From Cardiobacteriaceae bacterium (GTDB lineage: Bacteria; Pseudomonadota; Gammaproteobacteria; Cardiobacteriales; Cardiobacteriaceae), in NCBI GenBank assembly GCA_017934275.1, contig JAGBJT010000033.1, positions 1-52,738 on the forward strand: 52,738 bases of DNA, written 5' to 3'. The position numbers and the translations under genes were made by a program. Below the pieces are notes generated by a model that was not told the origin of the DNA, ran no database searches, and saw only the letters and a program-made list of their open reading frames with translations. This document shows, one piece after another, positions 50,512-52,738 of the stretch. Every line of letters begins with the position of its first letter. Position 1 is the stretch's first letter.

Positions 50512-51885
50512 ATGATTAAACCAACTATCGCACTTCTCGGCAGACCGAATGTCGGTAAATCCACTTTATTTAATGCCTTAACCAAAACTCGTGCGGCTCT
50601 AGTCGCGGATACTCCTGGTCTTACTCGCGATCGCCGTTACGGGCAATGTTCGCTCGCGGGTGAAAAATTTACCGTCATCGACACAGGCGGAATGCTCCAC
50701 GACAAAGAAGAAAAAATCGACCGTCAAGTTGATAAACAAGCTCGCACCGCCGCAGATGAAGCCGATGTTTTATTGTTATTACTCGACGGAAAATCAGGAC
50801 TAACCTCTAATGACGAAGAAATCGCCCAAGAATTAAGAATGACAAAAAAACCGCTTATCGCGGTAGTCAATAAAACCGATTTTGCCGACCCTAATCTCAT
50901 TGCAGCGGATTTTTACTCGCTCGGCTTACCGCTCATCACAATTTCCGCCGAACACCGTCGCGGATTAAAACAAATGGGTGAAAAAATCATCGAATTGCTT
51001 GAAAATTCAACGCAATATCAGGAAAAACTCCGTAATACCGAAGAAATTACCGCAAAAACCGAACAGGACGAAGGTATAAAACTCGCGGTTCTCGGCAGAC
51101 CAAATGTCGGTAAATCAACCTTATTAAACCGTCTGCTTGGCGAAGAAAGATTAGTCGCCTCACCTGTTGCGGGAACAACTCGCGACGCAATTTTTATTCC
51201 CTACGAAGACGAACAAGGCGCGAAATTTACTCTCATCGACACCGCAGGAATTCGCCGTAAATCTCAAACTCACGAAAAAATCGAAAAGTTTTCTATCGTT
51301 AAAGCATTAGAAGCTATTGAATATGCCAATGTGGTAATACTAGTGTTAGACGCAAAAAGCGGCATCGCCGAGCAGGACGCAAAACTTTTAGGCGAAATCA
51401 CCCGTCGCGGTCGCGCCATCATCATCGCGGTCAATAAGTGGGACAACATCGAACCAGAACAGCGCGAAGAAATCAAAAGCGATTTAGAACGAAAACTACA
51501 TTTCATCAATTTCGCGGAAGTTTTCTATATCTCCGCCCTTTGCGGTAGCAATATCCGCAAACTTTTGCCCGCAGTCAAAAAAGCTCACCGTAATGCTTTT
51601 GCAGATTTGTCTAGCAATGAACTTACAAATGCACTACAAACCGCCTACCATAAACATCAACCGCCACTCGTGCAAGGCAAAGCAATCAAATTTCAATACG
51701 CACACCAAGGCGGAAAAAATCCCCCGCATATCATCATTCACGGCTCACGCACTACAAAAGTCCCTGAAAGTTATACACAATATCTAATTAACTTCTTCCG
51801 CCGCGAATTCAAACTCGACGGAACAGCAATCCGCATCTCATATCGCGATAAGGAAAATCCATTCAACAACCGACACGGTCGGTAG
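50512..51885 (+). CDS. der: ribosome assembly GTPase Der (EngA)
   Basis: Double-GTPase needed for 50S subunit maturation. The two G domains are visible: LLGRPNVGKSTLFNAL with DTPGLTRDRRYG and NKTD, then VLGRPNVGKSTLLNRL with DTAGIRRKS and NKWD. A KH-like C-terminal domain includes PPLVQGKAIKFQYAHQGGKNPPHIIIHG. At 457 residues it is shorter than E. coli Der (490), mainly in the linker. bamB, often adjacent, is not here. Confidence 0.97.
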   Translation: MIKPTIALLGRPNVGKSTLFNALTKTRAALVADTPGLTRDRRYGQCSLAGEKFTVIDTGGMLHDKEEKIDRQVDKQARTAADEADVLLLLLDGKSGLTSNDEEIAQELRMTKKPLIAVVNKTDFADPNLIAADFYSLGLPLITISAEHRRGLKQMGEKIIELLENSTQYQEKLRNTEEITAKTEQDEGIKLAVLGRPNVGKSTLLNRLLGEERLVASPVAGTTRDAIFIPYEDEQGAKFTLIDTAGIRRKSQTHEKIEKFSIVKALEAIEYANVVILVLDAKSGIAEQDAKLLGEITRRGRAIIIAVNKWDNIEPEQREEIKSDLERKLHFINFAEVFYISALCGSNIRKLLPAVKKAHRNAFADLSSNELTNALQTAYHKHQPPLVQGKAIKFQYAHQGGKNPPHIIIHGSRTTKVPESYTQYLINFFRREFKLDGTAIRISYRDKENPFNNRHGR

Positions 51886-51954
51886 CGAATCCTAATTTGT
51901 ATCTAGTTGCGTGCCGCAACGGGCGTTCCTTATTTGCATCTACAAATACCGTTA

Positions 51955-52016
51955 TTTGTATTTATTTGCAAAACAAATCCGCTGTTTTGTATTCATTTGC
52001 AAAACAAATCCGCTGT
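51955..52016 (+). repeat. two tandem 31-bp repeats downstream of der
   Basis: Units at 51955-51985 and 51986-52016 are identical except for one T/C. Each contains TTTGCAAAACAAATCCGCTG. The second unit forms a seven-base stem AATCCGC/GCGGATT with 52025-52031. Flanking short sequences GTGCCGCAACGGGC (51911) and GTGCCGCACGGGC (52040) also resemble each other. Confidence 0.7.
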
Positions 52017-52119
52017 TTTTTACGGCGGATTGTTTGTGCGTGCCGCACGGGCTATCCGATTTTCTTCGATTTAATTTCAGTTGCTTACACCATTGCTTGC
52101 CCATAAATTCCCGCCTTAT

Positions 52120-52190
52120 TCCGTCATTTTGAGAGAAGCGAAAAATCCAGTTCAACCGTCATTTTTCGCGTCGGGTGAAAAATCTCTACC
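52120..52190. repeat. degenerate dispersed repeat
   Basis: Contains GTCATTTTGAGAGAAGCG, then CGTCATTTTTCGCGTCGGGTG and GAAAAATCTCTACCG, similar to the repeat at 21773. The interval 51886-52290 has no gene that I can support. Confidence 0.45.
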
Positions 52191-52293
52191 GTTTTTTCTC
52201 TTGACAAATTTTTCTTCTAAATTATTATTCCTATTGCTCTATTTATGGAGCGTATTTTTTAATTTATTACAGGAAATTTATATGAAAATTTTA

Positions 52294-52322
52294 TTGACAA
52301 ACTCGCTAAAAGATGGTAGGAT
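52294..52322 (+). promoter_or_regulatory. strong sigma-70-type promoter before the octanucleotide repeat
   Basis: TTGACA (52294-52299), 17-base spacer, TAGGAT (52317-52322). Transcription would start near 52329, placing the repeat tract in the 5' part of the message. Confidence 0.65.
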
Positions 52323-52348
52323 GAGCCATCGGTTGGCGGGGGTAGTAC

Positions 52349-52396
52349 GAGCGCAAGAGCGCAAGAGCGCAAGAGCGCAAGAGCGCAAGAGCGCAA
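52349..52396 (+). repeat. octanucleotide tandem repeat (GAGCGCAA)6
   Basis: Six perfect 8-base units followed by a degenerate seventh (GAGCAAAA). Every frame through it reads the same stop-free octapeptide ERKSARAQ, a property of contingency repeats. The unit is not a multiple of three. Confidence 0.92.
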
Positions 52397-52504
52397 GAGC
52401 AAAAGTGCAAAATTAAAATTAAAACGGATAGGATTTTTTCTAGCAACGGTAGAAAAAGTTCGTATTTCAAATCCAAAATTTTCAAATCAATCTCTCTAAT
52501 TCTT

Positions 52505-52738
52505 ATGACTGCATCACTTTCAGCTTGCGGAACAATCACTGGATTACCGTCCCACGGCGGCGGGAAGCGGTTCGCAATAGAGCAAGAACTAATTGCAAGC
52601 TCCGCCAGAAAAGCGGTAAAGAGTATGAATTTAGAAGCATTAGAGGGTCGAAAAGTTGCCTTATATATATCCGTAATTGGTGATCAAGGTAGCGGAAATT
52701 TCACTGGCGGTCGCTATTCAATAACTAATTTAATTCGC
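52505..52738 (+). CDS. lipoprotein resembling a neisserial surface lipoprotein, partial at window end
   Basis: The frame reads [21 protein letters not shown], a lipoprotein signal with lipobox LSAC, then [20 protein letters not shown] and [21 protein letters not shown] recognise this as close to a Neisseria meningitidis lipoprotein recalled from genome and vaccine-antigen lists, though not by locus name. The 3' end is outside the window. The start is unsettled: ATG 52505 is only seven codons before the lipobox cysteine, too short a signal, and the frame is open without ATG, GTG or TTG back to 52346, through the octanucleotide repeat. An ATG at 52282 with an AGGA site would enter this frame after gain of one repeat unit. 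Confidence 0.65.
   Translation, partial: MTASLSACGTITGLPSHGGGKRFAIEQELIASSARKAVKSMNLEALEGRKVALYISVIGDQGSGNFTGGRYSITNLIR

Overview
The window looks like a chromosomal segment of a Gram-negative proteobacterium of modest GC (low 40s by eye, not computed). The mur-fts cluster running into lpxC, the rpsO-pnp, rpsB-tsf and cmoA-cmoB pairs, ttcA, a ydiJ-type D-2-hydroxyglutarate dehydrogenase, the ahpC/ahpF pair and an E. coli-type serA point to Gammaproteobacteria, with a host-associated group such as Cardiobacteriales as my best guess. The mobile and variable DNA looks Neisseria-like: Correia-like repeats, a PilC/PilY1 adhesin with a poly-G tract, a pentanucleotide repeat in a signal peptide, a TbpB/fHbp-like surface lipoprotein, and a final lipoprotein resembling a meningococcal one. 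A Neisseriaceae relative therefore cannot be excluded.

Layout. 1-7250: partial AAA-ATPase/PD-(D/E)XK gene, a SpoIIM-like/RDD membrane pair, tRNA-Leu, tRNA-Thr, ttcA, tRNA-Arg, an MDR oxidoreductase, a TbpB-like lipoprotein, a YecR-like lipoprotein and tRNA-Ser. 7250-15910: pnp, rpsO, ydiJ, ahpC, ahpF, darP. 15910-26750: dacB with a long charged linker, a YafK/DpaA-type L,D-transpeptidase-fold lipoprotein, opgH and pilY1. 26750-30150: an AT-rich accessory cassette of four related DUF7336-like genes and a disrupted secreted protein, bounded by Correia-like elements. 30240-39810: cmoBA, ftsH, rlmE, yhbY, tRNA-Arg, serA, an unknown secreted protein, an FMN reductase, tsf and rpsB. 40150-48490 (minus strand): murG, murC, an unknown cysteine-rich membrane protein, ddl, ftsQ, ftsA, ftsZ, lpxC, covering late peptidoglycan precursor synthesis, divisome assembly and lipid A commitment. 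48760-52738: fadD, der, a repeat-rich intergenic stretch and the start of a lipoprotein gene.

Two themes stand out. First, at least four simple-sequence tracts sit where slippage would switch surface genes: A15 in a promoter spacer (5524-5538), five AACAC units in a signal peptide (7033-7057, currently frame-OFF), G9 inside pilY1 (22462-22470), and six GAGCGCAA units before a lipoprotein (52349-52396). Second, eight copies of a ~107-bp Correia-like element with long terminal inverted repeats are scattered through the window. One sits precisely inside a signal-peptide codon series, and removing it in silico restores the reading frame and leaves one TA.
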